This document shows, piece by piece, positions 10,739 to 21,912 of a stretch of 64,000 nt of DNA; positions within the stretch are counted from its first letter, which is position 1, and each line of letters starts with the position of its first letter. The translations under genes and the position numbers were made by a program. This DNA is from Marsupella aquatica (lineage: Eukaryota > Marchantiophyta): the NCBI GenBank assembly GCA_973895155.1, contig OZ316891.1, positions 1,984,001-2,048,000 of the forward strand, in the 5' to 3' direction. The notes below the pieces were generated by a model that searched no databases, was not told the origin of the DNA, and saw only the letters and a program-made list of their open reading frames with translations.

Positions 10739-13700
10739 AATGTGCGACCCTCTCAAAATATGTTATCGCGGAGATTGAGAGCAGCATATCGGGAAATGGG
10801 TATGCCGGAAGAAGGACAAGGCTCTGAGTCACATTCCTCATCAAGTGATAGTGGAAGCAACAACCCTGATCGCAATGTACCCAAAACATATGAACAGGTT
10901 ATTGATGACCAAGATAGAGCCATGGATGATTTTATGGTTGATTGGTTTGGTGTTGACGTCCCTGGTGATGATGCTGAGGTGTCTGCTGATCAAGGAGGTC
11001 ATGTGCCCCCCAATGATCCACAACCAAGACATACCCCCGAGGGACAGCGCCAATGGGAGGAAGCAGAGGAACATGCCCGAACTCCTATTTATGAGGGTGC
11101 TCGTTTGAGTCGTCTTTCTGCTATCTTGGGGTTGATGAATCTACAGGCCAAACACAAGGCAAGCAATGCCTTGTTATCTGATATGTTTGCACTTTGCCAT
11201 GACCTTATGTTACCTTCTGGCAATGTGTTGCCAGGAACTTGGAAGGAGGCCAAGCATGTTCTCTCATCAATTGGCATGGAATATCATATCATTCATGCAT
11301 GTGTGAATGATTGCATGTTATTTCATGGGGCCGATGAGAAGAAGACACAGTGTACTGAATGTCATGAGCCACGGTATGACCCCAACATGATTACAAAGAA
11401 GGTGCCAAGAAAAGTTGTTTGTTGGTTTCCCATCATTCCTCGATTGTTGCACATGTACAGGTGTTCTGATTTGGCAGAGTTGATGGTATGGCATAAGACT
11501 CATCGATCAGAGCCTGGTGTTATGCGGTTGCCAATTGACTCTCCTGTAGTCAAACATATTGAGGAAACATGGCCAGACTTTGCACATGATCCTCGTCATG
11601 TGAGGTTGGGATTGGCATCTGATGGGGTTAGTCCTCATGCCCTTGGAGGCAAGGGAAGACCTACATCAGTTTGGCCTGTGGTTGTGATGAATTACAACCT
11701 TCCACCATGGCTATCCATGAAGAAGGGGTTCCTCTTGTTGTCTTTGATTATTCCAGGTCCAAAAAAGGTGAAGAACTTTGACACTTATTTGGCACTATTG
11801 ATTGGAGAACTCCAAAAACTGTGGGGTGGAGTGTGGGCATATGATGGCAAGAAAAATACAGGAGACATTCCACGTGTATTTAAATTGAGAGGGGTAGTTT
11901 GTTGGACAATGCATGACTATCCTGGTAAGATGACTTTTTGACCATATGCCACCCTTCTTTGATATGCTCTTTAATATACTTGTTTGTCATGTGACAACCC
12001 TAACATTTAGTCTGGTTTTATTTTTGGTGTAACCAGGGTTTGGCTTTGTCTCTGGATTGCAAACTCAGGGGTACAAAGCTTGCTCCACCTGTGGTCCACA
12101 ATTGCAAGATATGGCAATTTGGTCCCCATGGCTTAGGAAGATTGTTTACATTGGGCATACAAAGTTTCTTCCGATGGGGCATGAGATGAGGTCTGACCCA
12201 CTTTTATTTTCCTCCTTTGACATGCCCCTTGGTGATATGCGGGAAATTCCGGAACCAACAACTTTTGGGCATTGGAAGTCACTAGCTGATAGGGTGGCAG
12301 ACCCTGATGATCCCCTCACCTTTGATGGTACTGGGTTGACGAGGTGGAGTATACTAGCCAGTTTGCCCTATTGGTCAGAGTTGAAGATCCGCCATCTTTT
12401 AGACCCCATGCACATAGAGGGAAATGTGGGGAAGGCGTTGATAGCTCATTTTTATGGGGAGAAGGACACTAACTTCAGGGAGGCATGTGAAGAGTTGGAA
12501 ATGCATCCAGATGTATGGGTACAAGTTGATCCTGCCACAGGTTTGGAACATCGTCCTTCTGCTCCTTGGGTGCTTAGTGTTGGCCAAAGACGTGAATTCC
12601 GGAATCGTATAGGGGAGATGCGGTTTCCTACAGGCTATGGTGCCAATTTGAGGAAAGCTTTTGGGATGGAGGACAATCACAAATGGCCACGGTATCTCAA
12701 GACACATGACTATCACCGCTTATTGCAGCATATATTGCCAGTGGCAATTATAGGGTTGGGGACCAAAGAAGTGCAAGATGCCATTTGGTCATTGGGTCGT
12801 TTGTTGAGATGGATATGCTCAAAGGAGATATATGTGGAAGAGATTCCTGGAATGGAGGTATTGGCTGCTGAGGTGGTTTGCAAGTTGGAGAAGGCCCTCC
12901 CTCCTTCCTTCTTTGATTGTCAGGTTCATTTACTTGTGCATCTTGTGAGGGAGGTTGCCATTGCTGGTCCAGTTCATTGTCGATGGATGTACTGGCTTGA
13001 GCGTTACATGTCAGTCTTGAAGGCTTATGTACGTAACCGTGCACGAGTGGAGGGAAGCATAGCTATAGGATACTTGGCTGCAGAGAGCATGTTTTATTGT
13101 AGTAACATCTTGGCCACCATTGATCGGACTTTACCACGTACTTGGATGGAGGAGAGGCAAGAGGAGGACCGTTTAACAGGAGCAACAAAAACACGCATGC
13201 TTACATCAATAGAGTGGACACAGTTGAATACATTCATGTTGAGTAATAGCAATGTCATGGATGAATGGAGGGAGTTTTATGACAATGCCAAAAGAATGAG
13301 TCAAAGGGCAAGGATTTTTCCTAAGTTGCATGAGTTTATGAAGGAAAAGTTGGTTGAGTTGGATGGCATTTTGGCACAAGGAGGAGATGTCTCACAGTTT
13401 CCTACTATGACAAATGACATTCGGACCATTGTTCATGGCCCTTTGAGAGTGGTAACATCCAAGACGGCCATGTGGACCCAAGGGAGACACTTCAGGTTTC
13501 ACTAGTTCCTAACCTTGTTTTCCATATTCATGTACTACTACTTAAGATATAGTAATCATTTTACTTAAGATAAGTGTGTTTTTCTCTTTTGGTATGAAAG
13601 GTTCCTCATAACATGATTAGTGTTTTTTGTGTAGTAGTAATAATATATGGGTCTTGTTAATTTCAGGATTTCTTCCCTTGATGAGAAGAGGGCTCGTACT

Positions 13701-14153
13701 TTTGATTGTGGAGTTCAAGGGCAGTTTTGTCAGGACTCCCGGAGTAGCCGACATGACAGGAATATTGTTCGTGATGTTGTGCCACACTATGGGAAGATAG
13801 AGGAGATTTTGGTGGTCTTATATGACAACCAATCTAAGTTTGAGGAGTATGTCTTCAAGTGCAAGTGGTTCAAAGTGAACCTTGTTGGTAATAATCGCAC
13901 TGTACTCCAAGATGAGAGTGGGTTTACACGGTTGAGGACAAGTGCCACTAGTTTTCAAGCATCTCATTGGCAAACGTCAGAGCCATTTACTTTCCCATCT
14001 CACTTGGAGCAATGTTTCTACGTTCCATACCCCTTAGACCCAGAGTGGTCACTTGTCATCACATATGTGCCACGGTCTCGTTCCATTGTTTCAGACAAGC
14101 CAGACACTATTTTTGTGTCAGATGTAGAGGACATTGAAGGTGACCAAGTGTGA
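10739..14153 (+). CDS. tnp2-family CACTA transposase (CACTA-1), three exons
   Basis: The En/Spm-type transposase. Exons 10739-11924, 12037-13495 and 13667-14153 join in phase at GT-AG introns (CCTG|GTAAGA, ACCAG|GG; TTCAG|GTTTC, TTTCAG|GA). First comes an acidic N-terminus, then the tnp2 core: CNDCMLFHG, CPECxxPRY-like CTECHEPRY, FPIIPRLLHMY, WPDFAHDPRHVRLGLASDGVSP, YNLPPWLSMKK, LLIPGPK-like LIIPGPK. Exon 2 has KACSTCGPQ and DPMHIEGNVGKAL, then a DUF4218-like block (VHLLVHLVREVAIAGPVHCR, WMYWLERYM). Exon 3 matches DUF4216 (FKCKWFKVN, ESGFT, CFYVPYPLDPEWSLVI). No stop or frameshift, about 1,040 residues. No ATG lies at the exact exon start (first in-frame Met at 10760), so either translation begins there or an upstream exon exists. 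Confidence 0.9.
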
Positions 14154-14259
14154 GAGACACTTATGGATATTTAAACCAAAAATCTATATCATGGATTGTT
14201 CATGTTGTTTCTTAATTAATATTTCATACACCATTAGTGTGGTAGGTATTTTCATTTTG

Positions 14260-14527
14260 GACTCCTACTTCAAAAGAGGTCATGCATATAAGTGACATGG
14301 GTACTCCCTCCCTTATCCCTCCTCCCTCTTTGAACCCAAACTCTCCTTCCTCTTCCAAAAACTCCATAGCTTTTTCTCCTCCCTCCCTCTTCGCTAAAGT
14401 CTCTCCTATTTTTAGTAAACCCTCTTTGGACTCCCTTCTTCCTCCGTCCCTCATCCACCTTCCAACTCCCTTCCTCCCTCTTTCACCTTTCACCTCCCTC
14501 CCTCCTCCTCCCCCATTCAAACTCTAA
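14260..14527. other. Polypyrimidine (C/T-rich) tract downstream of tnp2
   Basis: A long run rich in CTCCCTC/CTTCC on the plus strand, with open frames on both strands that are composition artefacts. It lies between the tnp2 stop and the right subterminal array. No gene supported. Confidence 0.6.
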
Positions 14528-14539
14528 CCTAGATGCACA

Positions 14540-15052
14540 CATAAGTCTAACATAAACGTTTGCGAACTGTTTGCGAAACTAAACAAATCCCAACCAAATC
14601 GCAATTCTGCCATTTAAATCGTTTCTCAATTATTCCATACTATACGCTTCACTATTTTGCGATATCCAGACCATCCCACCTTTACCATCCACATCGTTTC
14701 GCATATTTGCCATACAAACCCATCGCAAATTGTTTGAAGCTAACCTTTTCGCAAACATCCTCCAATACTAATTGTTTCGCATCATTAATGTTACCGTGGT
14801 TTCGGACTTTCAGAGTGGTCACGGAGCCTTCGTTATGTGTTTTGTAATCTCTGTAGTTTCGCAAACTATTGTGATACAATAAAGTTCGCAAAATGTTTGC
14901 GATGCAAATCGCATGGAAGACCAAAGTTGCGATACCACAAGTATCGCAAATTGCGATGCGTATTGAGTCATCAACGGTTTGAAGCATCTGGAATCGCAAA
15001 CGTGTGTCCGGACTCAAATGAGCTTCGCAAAAGGGCAAAATATGTTGTAGTG
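14540..15052. repeat. Right subterminal repeat array of CACTA-1
   Basis: Dense copies of the left-end motif in both orientations (CGTTTGCGAACTGTTTGCGAAAC, TTTTCGCAAAC, AAATTGCGATGCG and others), ending at the TTGTAGTG terminus. Presence at both ends supports the element boundaries. Confidence 0.85.
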
Positions 15053-16190
15053 TTTGCAGATTGCTCAAGTCCTTGTATGGATTGAAGCAGTCTCCCAGAC
15101 AATGGAACAAGCGGTTTGATGATTTCATGCTTGCTCAAGGTTTTACAAGGATGGTGTATGATCCTTGTGTGTATACGAAATCAATCAAGAATGATGTATT
15201 TGGTTTCATCATTCTGGTGATCTATGTGGATGACATGCTGATTGTGGCTAAAGATCAATCTGAGGTTGACAGTCTCAAGGCGAAACTGAGTGCTGAATTC
15301 AGGATGAAGGATCTTGGTAAGGCCAAGAGGATCTTAGGGATGGAGATTTTTAGGAACTCTGAGACTGGACAGTTGTGATTGAGTCAAGGCCAGTATGCGA
15401 GGAAAGTACTTGCACGATTCAACATGGAGAACTGTAAGCCAGTGAGTATTCCTTTAGCTTCACATTTCAAGTTATCATCGGCTTTCTCTCCTACGGATGC
15501 TGTGGAGAAAGGTCTGATGGCTAAGATTCCTTATGAGAAGGCAGTAGGCAGTCTGATGTATTTGATGACTTGTACTAGGCCTGACTTGGCCCTAGCGATG
15601 GGCAAGGTCAGCAGATTCATGTCAAATCCAGGGAAGATACATTGGGAAGCTGTGAAGTGGATTCTCAGGTATCTCAAGGGTACACAAGACTATGGATTAC
15701 TATTTGATAACAGATCAGATAGAACATTAGTTGGCTATGTAGATTCTGACTATGGAGGCTGTCTGGATACAAGGAGGTCTAAAATTGGGTTTGTTTACAC
15801 TCTTGGAGGAGGATGTATCAGTTGGAAATCTACCTTGCAGAAGTGCATATCTCAGTCTACTACAAAAGCAGAGTACGTTGCAGCAGCAGGAGCAGCAAAG
15901 GAAGCAATTTGGTTGGATAAGTTGATCGCGGAGATGGGTTTAGAGCATGGAAAATGACTCTAAACTGTGATAGTCAGAGTGCTCTTCACTTGGCTGCTAA
16001 CCAGGTGATGGATAGCAGGGTGAAGCACATTGATATCAGGTACCATTTTATCAGGCAAGTAGTGTCTGATAAAACTTTTGAGCTAGTCAAGATTGATGGA
16101 AAGCTCAATCCCACTGATGCCTTTACCAAAGTGATTCCTTTGGAGAGTTTCTCAAGACACCGTGCTACTTTGCAGGTTTTGCAGTTGTAG
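15053..16190 (+). pseudogene. Copia pol, 3' part (rest of RT and RNase H), disabled
   Basis: Resumes in the RT domain directly after the CACTA end with KSLYGLKQSPRQWNKRFDDF. The catalytic box YVDDMLIVAKD is at about 15220. RNase H follows, with WILRYLKGTQDYG, ISQSTTKAEYVAAAGAAKEA and CDSQSALHLAANQVMDSRVK, HIDIRYHFIR. Breaks: an in-frame TGA at 15376-15378 and a one-base frameshift at about 15950, just before the last RNase H block. The original stop is TAG at 16188-16190. The last 200 bp to the polypurine tract is non-coding. Confidence 0.92.
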
Positions 16191-16386
16191 TGAAAGTAGA
16201 GTTATTTAGCAATGTGTGACTATTTGTATATGGATTACTCATTCCTGTTAGGCTACGGCTTAGTTCTAGTTAACCCTTAGTTAACCCTTGTGGTTTTTAG
16301 GGGGAGACCTGGTTTGGTGATTGTCTAGAACTTCCTGCTGAGGATTCCATATGGTAGCATTTAGTCCAGTCCCCAAGACAAGAATC

Positions 16387-16395
16387 AAGGGGGAG
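16387..16395 (+). other. Polypurine tract of the Copia element
   Basis: AAGGGGGAG two bases before the 3' LTR; the standard plus-strand primer position. Confidence 0.85.
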
Positions 16396-16397
16396 TT

Positions 16398-16741
16398 TGT
16401 TAGATATTGCTCTAGTCTTGTGACTCATGAGCTAACTATAGTTAAGCTAACTCGGGTTAGGACTTAGCTAATGTTAGCGGTAGTGCTGTTGTGCATATAG
16501 CCAGGGCTGATGCCAGACCCTGGTGGAACAAAGGCTCATTGTTACGGAGCTAGTTGAGAGATAGGGAGAGCTTGTGTTGTGGATACTTGGTATGGCCGGT
16601 CGGCCTAGAGTGCAGTAAAGTTCTTGTGTGTTCCCGTGGACGTAGCCTCATGTGGAGGTGAACCACGTATCTCTCTGTGTCGACTATTGTGCTCTGGATG
16701 GTTCATGGGCTTGCCGTTACGAATGTCGTCTATGCTCAACA
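16398..16741 (+). repeat. 3' LTR of the Copia element
   Basis: 344 bp from TGTTAGATATTGC to CTCAACA, followed by the CATTG target duplication. Six substitutions relative to the 5' LTR, mostly transitions. Confidence 0.95.
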
Positions 16742-16746
16742 CATTG

Positions 16747-17400
16747 GATTCCATCTCAGATTCAATCTTGGATTCAATTGGCTGTTTTCCCTGACCATTG
16801 ATGGAAGAAATGTGACAAAAATATTGTACCTCATGTTTGAAAATTTGAAAACTTTCCCTGACCATTGATGTGACCATTGATGTTAAATTTGACAAAAATA
16901 TGGTACCTCATGTTTGAAAATTTGTAGGTCTCTTAATACTCAATGAAAGTTGACCAGATCAAGCTCATTTTTGCTAATGTAGTCAGAACCGACTTTCTGG
17001 TAATTGTCGTATGGGGGAACCTGACCCAGTGTGAAGGTACACTTGGAGGAGGTTAGCAGGGTCTAATTGTGAGCCTTCACGTGTTCACAACCCAATAAAG
17101 TGTAGTCTCTAGTTTTAGTATACTCCAGTCAAGCCAACCTATATTCTCAATGGGGGTGCAACGCCATAATTAAATTAGTTTTGGGTTCACAACCCAATAA
17201 AGTGTAGTCTCCAGTTTTAGTATACTCCAGTCAAGCCAATCTATATACTAAAAAGGGGGTGTAAAGCCATAATTAAATTAATTTTGGGTTCACAACCCAA
17301 TAAAGTGTAGTCTTCAGTTAGTATAGTCTAGTCAAGCCAACCTATATATACTGAATTGGGGTGCAAAGTGCTCATTAATTTAGTTTTGGGGGGCAGGTTT
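16747..17400. repeat. Short direct repeats and a 102-bp tandem repeat (3 copies)
   Basis: At about 16790-16925 a block with CCCTGACCATTGATG ... ACCTCATGTTTGAAAATTTG occurs twice. From 17083 a unit starting GTTCACAACCCAATAAAGTG recurs at 17185 and 17288 (102- and 103-bp spacing), the last running to about 17390. No ORF. Lies upstream of RFT1. Confidence 0.85.
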
Positions 17401-17722
17401 AGGTTCATAATTTTGACACTGGGGGGACAGGATAGGAACAACAGAAACTAATTAATGTAAGCTCGGGAGCTTCTTCCAGAGTAGACTCTAAATAAATTGC
17501 TCAAATCGTCGAGGAAAGCTTTGAAATCTCATCGCAATTCCAATCTACAGGAGTCTCTCGAAGACCGGAGAAAACAAAGCCCATGAATTCAAGATCTCCT
17601 GCTTCTCCAGCTTAGGGCTCAGGGCTCCAGACTTCTCGTGCGCACCAGAAGTGAATGCGGGATGATTCGCTTGGGTTGGTACGAGAGGTGTAGTTCCATC
17701 GCAATTGCAATGTAGGCTTTCG

Positions 17723-19411
17723 ATGGCCGGAGGAGACAAGGCCCGTGCTGCGGAGCAGGGCTCTTTGCTGTTCCACACATTCAAACATCTTCTGCTTTCT
17801 CGGGTGTTGTCAAGAGTCATCACATTCATGCTCCGGCTGCTGGTGGCCCGCCGGCTCAATCCCGACCAGTATGCGCTCTCCGCCATCCAGTTCCATCTGC
17901 TGACGACCACAATTCTGTTCATCAGCCGTGAGGGCTTTCGAAGGGGATGCCTCCGTAGCAATTCAGGGGTTAGGCAGGGCGTCACTGAAGGAGAGAATGA
18001 GAATGAGGCGGAAAATGTGAGTGAAGGAGGACATCTCAGTGAAGGTGAAATCAACGCGAAGATTGTGACCGTGGCATGGCTGACAGTGCCAATTGGAGCT
18101 GCGCTCTCGGTGGCCACATGTGCTCTCGTTCTTTGGTGGCAAGGGGCAGATGAGGTATCCAGTGAATACTTCTTGTCCGTCTGGCTTCATGGGTTGGGTG
18201 CTTTACTTGAAATTCTGAGTGAACCTCTCTACATTCTCTCCCAGCGGCTCCTATTTTTGAAGCTCCGGATAGTTATTGAAGGGCTGGCAACATTTTTCTG
18301 GTCGTTTACCACCTATGCTCTGCTTGTGCTTGGCATTGGAAAGGGTGGAGGCCTTGTCTTTGCCTATGCTCAAATTGCATACGGTGCCTGCCTGCTGGTT
18401 GGGTACTGGTCATATTTTGTTCTCAGGTTTCATGGCCCTCAGAACAAGGTGGTGTCATTTTTTCCTACCTGGAAAAATCGAAGGATTTTAATAGACAAGC
18501 CAATGGCGAATTTATGCTTCATCTTCACACTTCAATCTGTTCAAAAACTGGTTTTGCAAGAAGGGGAGAAGTTGGTGCTTGTGTTGTTTGACACAACCTA
18601 TAATCAAGGGGTGTATGGGCTGGTAGACAACCTGGGCAGCCTTGTGGTGAGATCCTTCTTGCAACCTTTTGAAGAGAGTGTGTTCACCATGTTTGCAAAG
18701 TCCTCCTCAGGTGTCCCAAGCGGTGCAGCAATCAGGCCTTCAAGATCCTTGGTTGGGTCGGAAAACATTCTTTTATTGGCTTTGAAGCTGGTGAGCTTCA
18801 TTGGTTTGATATTTGTGACTTTTGGTCCGAGCTACTCTTACTTGCTCTTACGCCTATTGTATGGTCGCACATGGAGTGACACAGAGGCTCCAACAGCACT
18901 GGGTTGCTACTGTGTTTACATCATGGCCTTGGCAGTGAATGGTACAACAGAAGCGTTTCTCCATGCGGTTGTGACCAGGAAGCAGCTTCTATGGTCCAAT
19001 GCGTGGCTCACCCTTTTTTCAGTTGTTTACATGTCCCTCAGTGTGCTTTTGATTGGTGCAGCAGGATCTACAGGCCTCATCCTGGCTAATGCTCTCAATA
19101 TGGCGATGCGGATTGTATACTCGTTGGTCTTCATTCGGTCATTTTTCAAGGATTCTTCAACATTTAGTTTACAAAGGGCGCTTCCAGGCTTCCATGTCTT
19201 GGCAGTCTTGGCAGGATCAGCATTGGTGACATATCTGTCAAATAAGTATGTTCTTGATCCTGATCGGTTCTCTTCATCAGGTATCTTACATGTCATCATT
19301 GGGACTGGATGCCTGGCGGCTGTGATCGCCTCTGTGTACAAATATGAGAGGGCCTTTCTCAGGGATCTTTCTAGACTGAAAGGAGGCGAGGCTGAAAATA
19401 AGTCAGAGTAG
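17723..19411 (+). CDS. RFT1: RFT1-like lipid-linked oligosaccharide translocation protein
   Basis: A 562-residue multi-pass ER membrane protein linked genetically to flipping of Man5GlcNAc2-PP-dolichol in N-glycosylation; its exact biochemical role is debated. The N-terminus carries the family signature ([20 protein letters not shown], then [13 protein letters not shown] and [13 protein letters not shown]). The rest alternates about a dozen hydrophobic segments with family blocks such as [38 protein letters not shown] and [10 protein letters not shown]. The length matches yeast and human RFT1 (about 540-575 aa). The ATG at 17723 ([12 protein letters not shown]) is the first in frame. It is one uninterrupted exon, notable because this gene is usually split in plants, so ancestral intron loss or a retroposed copy is possible. 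No stops or shifts. Confidence 0.93.
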   Translation: MAGGDKARAAEQGSLLFHTFKHLLLSRVLSRVITFMLRLLVARRLNPDQYALSAIQFHLLTTTILFISREGFRRGCLRSNSGVRQGVTEGENENEAENVSEGGHLSEGEINAKIVTVAWLTVPIGAALSVATCALVLWWQGADEVSSEYFLSVWLHGLGALLEILSEPLYILSQRLLFLKLRIVIEGLATFFWSFTTYALLVLGIGKGGGLVFAYAQIAYGACLLVGYWSYFVLRFHGPQNKVVSFFPTWKNRRILIDKPMANLCFIFTLQSVQKLVLQEGEKLVLVLFDTTYNQGVYGLVDNLGSLVVRSFLQPFEESVFTMFAKSSSGVPSGAAIRPSRSLVGSENILLLALKLVSFIGLIFVTFGPSYSYLLLRLLYGRTWSDTEAPTALGCYCVYIMALAVNGTTEAFLHAVVTRKQLLWSNAWLTLFSVVYMSLSVLLIGAAGSTGLILANALNMAMRIVYSLVFIRSFFKDSSTFSLQRALPGFHVLAVLAGSALVTYLSNKYVLDPDRFSSSGILHVIIGTGCLAAVIASVYKYERAFLRDLSRLKGGEAENKSE

Positions 19412-19578
19412 TCTTTATGTCAGTCTTGCGAAATTTTCCAGCCCCTTTCACTCGTTTATCTGGATAACCGAGCTTGCTTGTCAGAGTCGCATTATTCCAC
19501 AGGAGGTCGTATTCTCGACAGAATCCGCACGCTTTAGCGTGATTCCTGGTAACCTAGTCAAACCTGGGCAAGGCACAG

Positions 19579-19740
19579 TTAGATCATATGGGCTAGGGGT
19601 ATGCTTATTACCCTTGGAGGTCATATTACTCTATATGTCACATATTACTCTCCATATGCTTATTACCTTGGAGTTAGATCATATGGGCTAGGGGTATGCT
19701 TATTACCTTGGAGGTCATATTACTCTATAGGTCACATGAC
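19579..19740. repeat. 95-bp direct duplication downstream of RFT1
   Basis: TTAGATCATATGGGCTAGGG...GGTCATATTACTCTATA occurs at about 19579 and again at about 19674, nearly identical. Non-coding. Confidence 0.8.
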
Positions 19741-21912
19741 ACTGCTACCCTTCACCTTCGATTTGCCAGAAGGGAATTTGCTACAATGGTTTATCTGTAT
19801 AATGTGTCGATGAATGGGATAGACGCCTCGACGATCTGTGAAGTAGATTCTTTGATCTGGAGAGTAGAAATGGACGTGGGTTACCCTTTAGAACGGAAGA
19901 AGTGAATATTTGCCCAGAGATACATCGGATGGGGAATCACTATCCTCGCAGGCACTCGAATAGTGATGCTTTTAAGTCATTTTTCAAGGAGGATGTGGAA
20001 TGTGAAATCGTCTCCAGATGTGTCGTCGAAGAGACTCCAAGTTTCTGAAGTTGGAATACAGAACTGCTATGCCCCTGGTGCAGACAAGATTGACCAAGGT
20101 TGGATCAGGAAATTGTGCATAGCAGCGTCAAGTCTCCTTGAGAAGTTGAAGAAGGTACATCCGGAATCAGGTTTTGAAGTTTTCAAATGGAATCAAATCT
20201 TGAATGACATCTGGTAACAAGAACGGATCTTCATGGAAAGTGTTACCCCATTTCTACTGCAATTGTTGGCATCAAACAAAAGGTGGCTCCTGTACATTTT
20301 TTAAGCCGTCAAATTCTATCCGATATGAAGAAATCAATTTAGATAACCAGCCAAGCCTCTCTGATGGAGCCAATCCGAAGTAATTTATCCTGCAATCAAC
20401 TTTCAAGAGAAACCGTGCAAGAACATGATGATGATAAATGGAATGGCTATACGAGGAATTGAAAATATTGTAGGTTGGACCATGGGATATGAAAAGAGAA
20501 GAACTTTCAGACTGGGTTCAACCTAATGTTAAAGACCACTTTCGTTGTTGGCTTAGGCTTGTGGGAAATTTGCTTAAAAGGTTTATTTTGGTGTATATTG
20601 CAAGTCCACAATATCATTGGCCCAAAGGAGAGGTCATTGGAAGGTCCTTGTTTGGATGACAGATCGGAAATAGGCTCGATGGACGGTCTCTTTTTCTCAA
20701 CCAGGCATGTTTTTGGACAATCCCTAGAACAAATCTTTCCAAGATGGACGGTCTCTTTTTCTCCTCAGGCTCTACTAAGATCATTTATTATTAGTTCATT
20801 ATATAAATAAGTTTATACAAATTTGGGTTACAATATGCTTTTGCACAATCAATGACAAACTATGTTATATTGAAGAATGTAACAGAAGGTCTCATAGACC
20901 CCACTTTGGATAAGATGCTTGGATAGATTGTAAAAACTTGCATGGACCATCTTGAAGAATTCTAATCTGTTCATCCAACACCTTTCTGTTCGTATGTGCT
21001 CATATCTTTTTGTGTCATATGTGTTTGGTTCATCATAGTCCTTAGGTCAAATATATGGCTACATATTAAACACCCCTTGTTTGCCCCTGTTTACACCTCC
21101 TGTGTGCCCAATGTGTGGTTCTGGCCCCTAAATAAATAGGTTTCTCCCCATGAACAGTAAATCACTTTCAGAGTAACTGTATAGATTAGTCAAATGGGAT
21201 CCCAAAACCCTCTTTGCATTGAAGGAAAGATTTTACAGTAAATTCATGTCATCCTGGTTCAAATGGATGTTTCCATGGATCCCACAAAAACTCTAAAAAT
21301 CCCATCCTAGCATAAGGTTTCAAATAGAATTGTATCCTAGTAGAAGATTTGAAATGAATCATGTCTAAACACTAAAATATGCAACTTTGCTCTTTCTCAT
21401 GGTCTATTTATCACTCTTATGGGACCTTTCCATCTTCTTGCATTATGGTAATATTTTCCCCTAACCATGAGATGTATCTAAAGGTGATCCACTATGCATT
21501 TTTTTCATGCTCAACCTATCACTCTCCTCACAGTTTGCACACTTCTGGACATCAAGTTACCAGGCAGACTTGTTGACTCCTTGGAGTGTTTGCCTTCTTG
21601 GCCATTTCACTTATGCTCGCCAACATTATTGCTCAATTATCACTTACTATTGACAAATACTAAAGTGTAATGGACAGGCATTGGACTAGTGTGGCATACA
21701 TAGTTTTAGATCCCAAGGGTTTATTTATCCCCCATTAATAGGGTCTCAAAGCTTCAAAGTTGCGGATGATGATTTTTGGCCATAGACAGATGGTTGTAAC
21801 TTTTCACAGGGTAGCTGGCAAAATGCTAATTGCAGAGCCCATGTGGTCATTGGTGCAAAGGTCTCAGGGTGTTTATCCACAAGGATCTGGATAATATGCA
21901 GCTTCAACTTTC
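19741..21912. other. Intergenic, no gene recognised
   Basis: AT-rich. Open frames are short and show no recognisable domain. A phrase GATGGACGGTCTCTTTTTCTC is repeated at about 20680 and 20744. No transposon ends that I can pair. Confidence 0.4.

Larger units (their letters stand above)
6753..15052 (+). mobile_element. CACTA-1: En/Spm-type DNA transposon with SET-like and tnp2 genes
   Basis: 8,300 bp with ends CACTACAACA... and ...TGTTGTAGTG (10-bp perfect inverted repeat) and a 3-bp target duplication TTT at 6750-6752 and 15053-15055. The site is exact: joining the flanks restores the RT reading frame through the conserved KSLYGLKQSPRQW block. Layout: left subterminal motif array; a minus-strand charged-protein gene; a plus-strand SET-like gene; a plus-strand three-exon tnp2 gene with DUF4218- and DUF4216-like C-terminus; right subterminal array. 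SET and tnp2 have no internal stops, so the element may be, or recently was, autonomous. It is younger than the Copia insertion it splits. Confidence 0.95.
2514..16741 (+). mobile_element. Ty1/Copia LTR retrotransposon (Tnt1/Tork-like), split by a CACTA element
   Basis: Complete LTR-to-LTR copy with a 5-bp target duplication CATTG at 2509-2513 and 16742-16746. Order: 5' LTR, Met-tRNA-type primer site, gag with a CCHC zinc knuckle, protease, integrase, reverse transcriptase, RNase H, polypurine tract, 3' LTR. Integrase before RT is diagnostic of Copia. Wording of the gag, integrase and RT blocks resembles the Tnt1 group. After removal of the nested CACTA (6753-15052 plus one TTT copy) it would be about 5.9 kb. 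The LTRs differ at 6 of 344 positions (about 1.7%), so it is fairly young, but the polyprotein already has several stops and two frameshifts, so it is not autonomous. Confidence 0.95.

Noticed and set aside
14224-14527. Pro/Ser-rich plus-strand frame and Gly/Arg-rich minus-strand frame
   Set aside because: Composition artefacts of the polypyrimidine tract; no conserved motif.
19963-20217. An 84-codon frame with helical look
   Set aside because: Too short, no motif, no splice partner seen.
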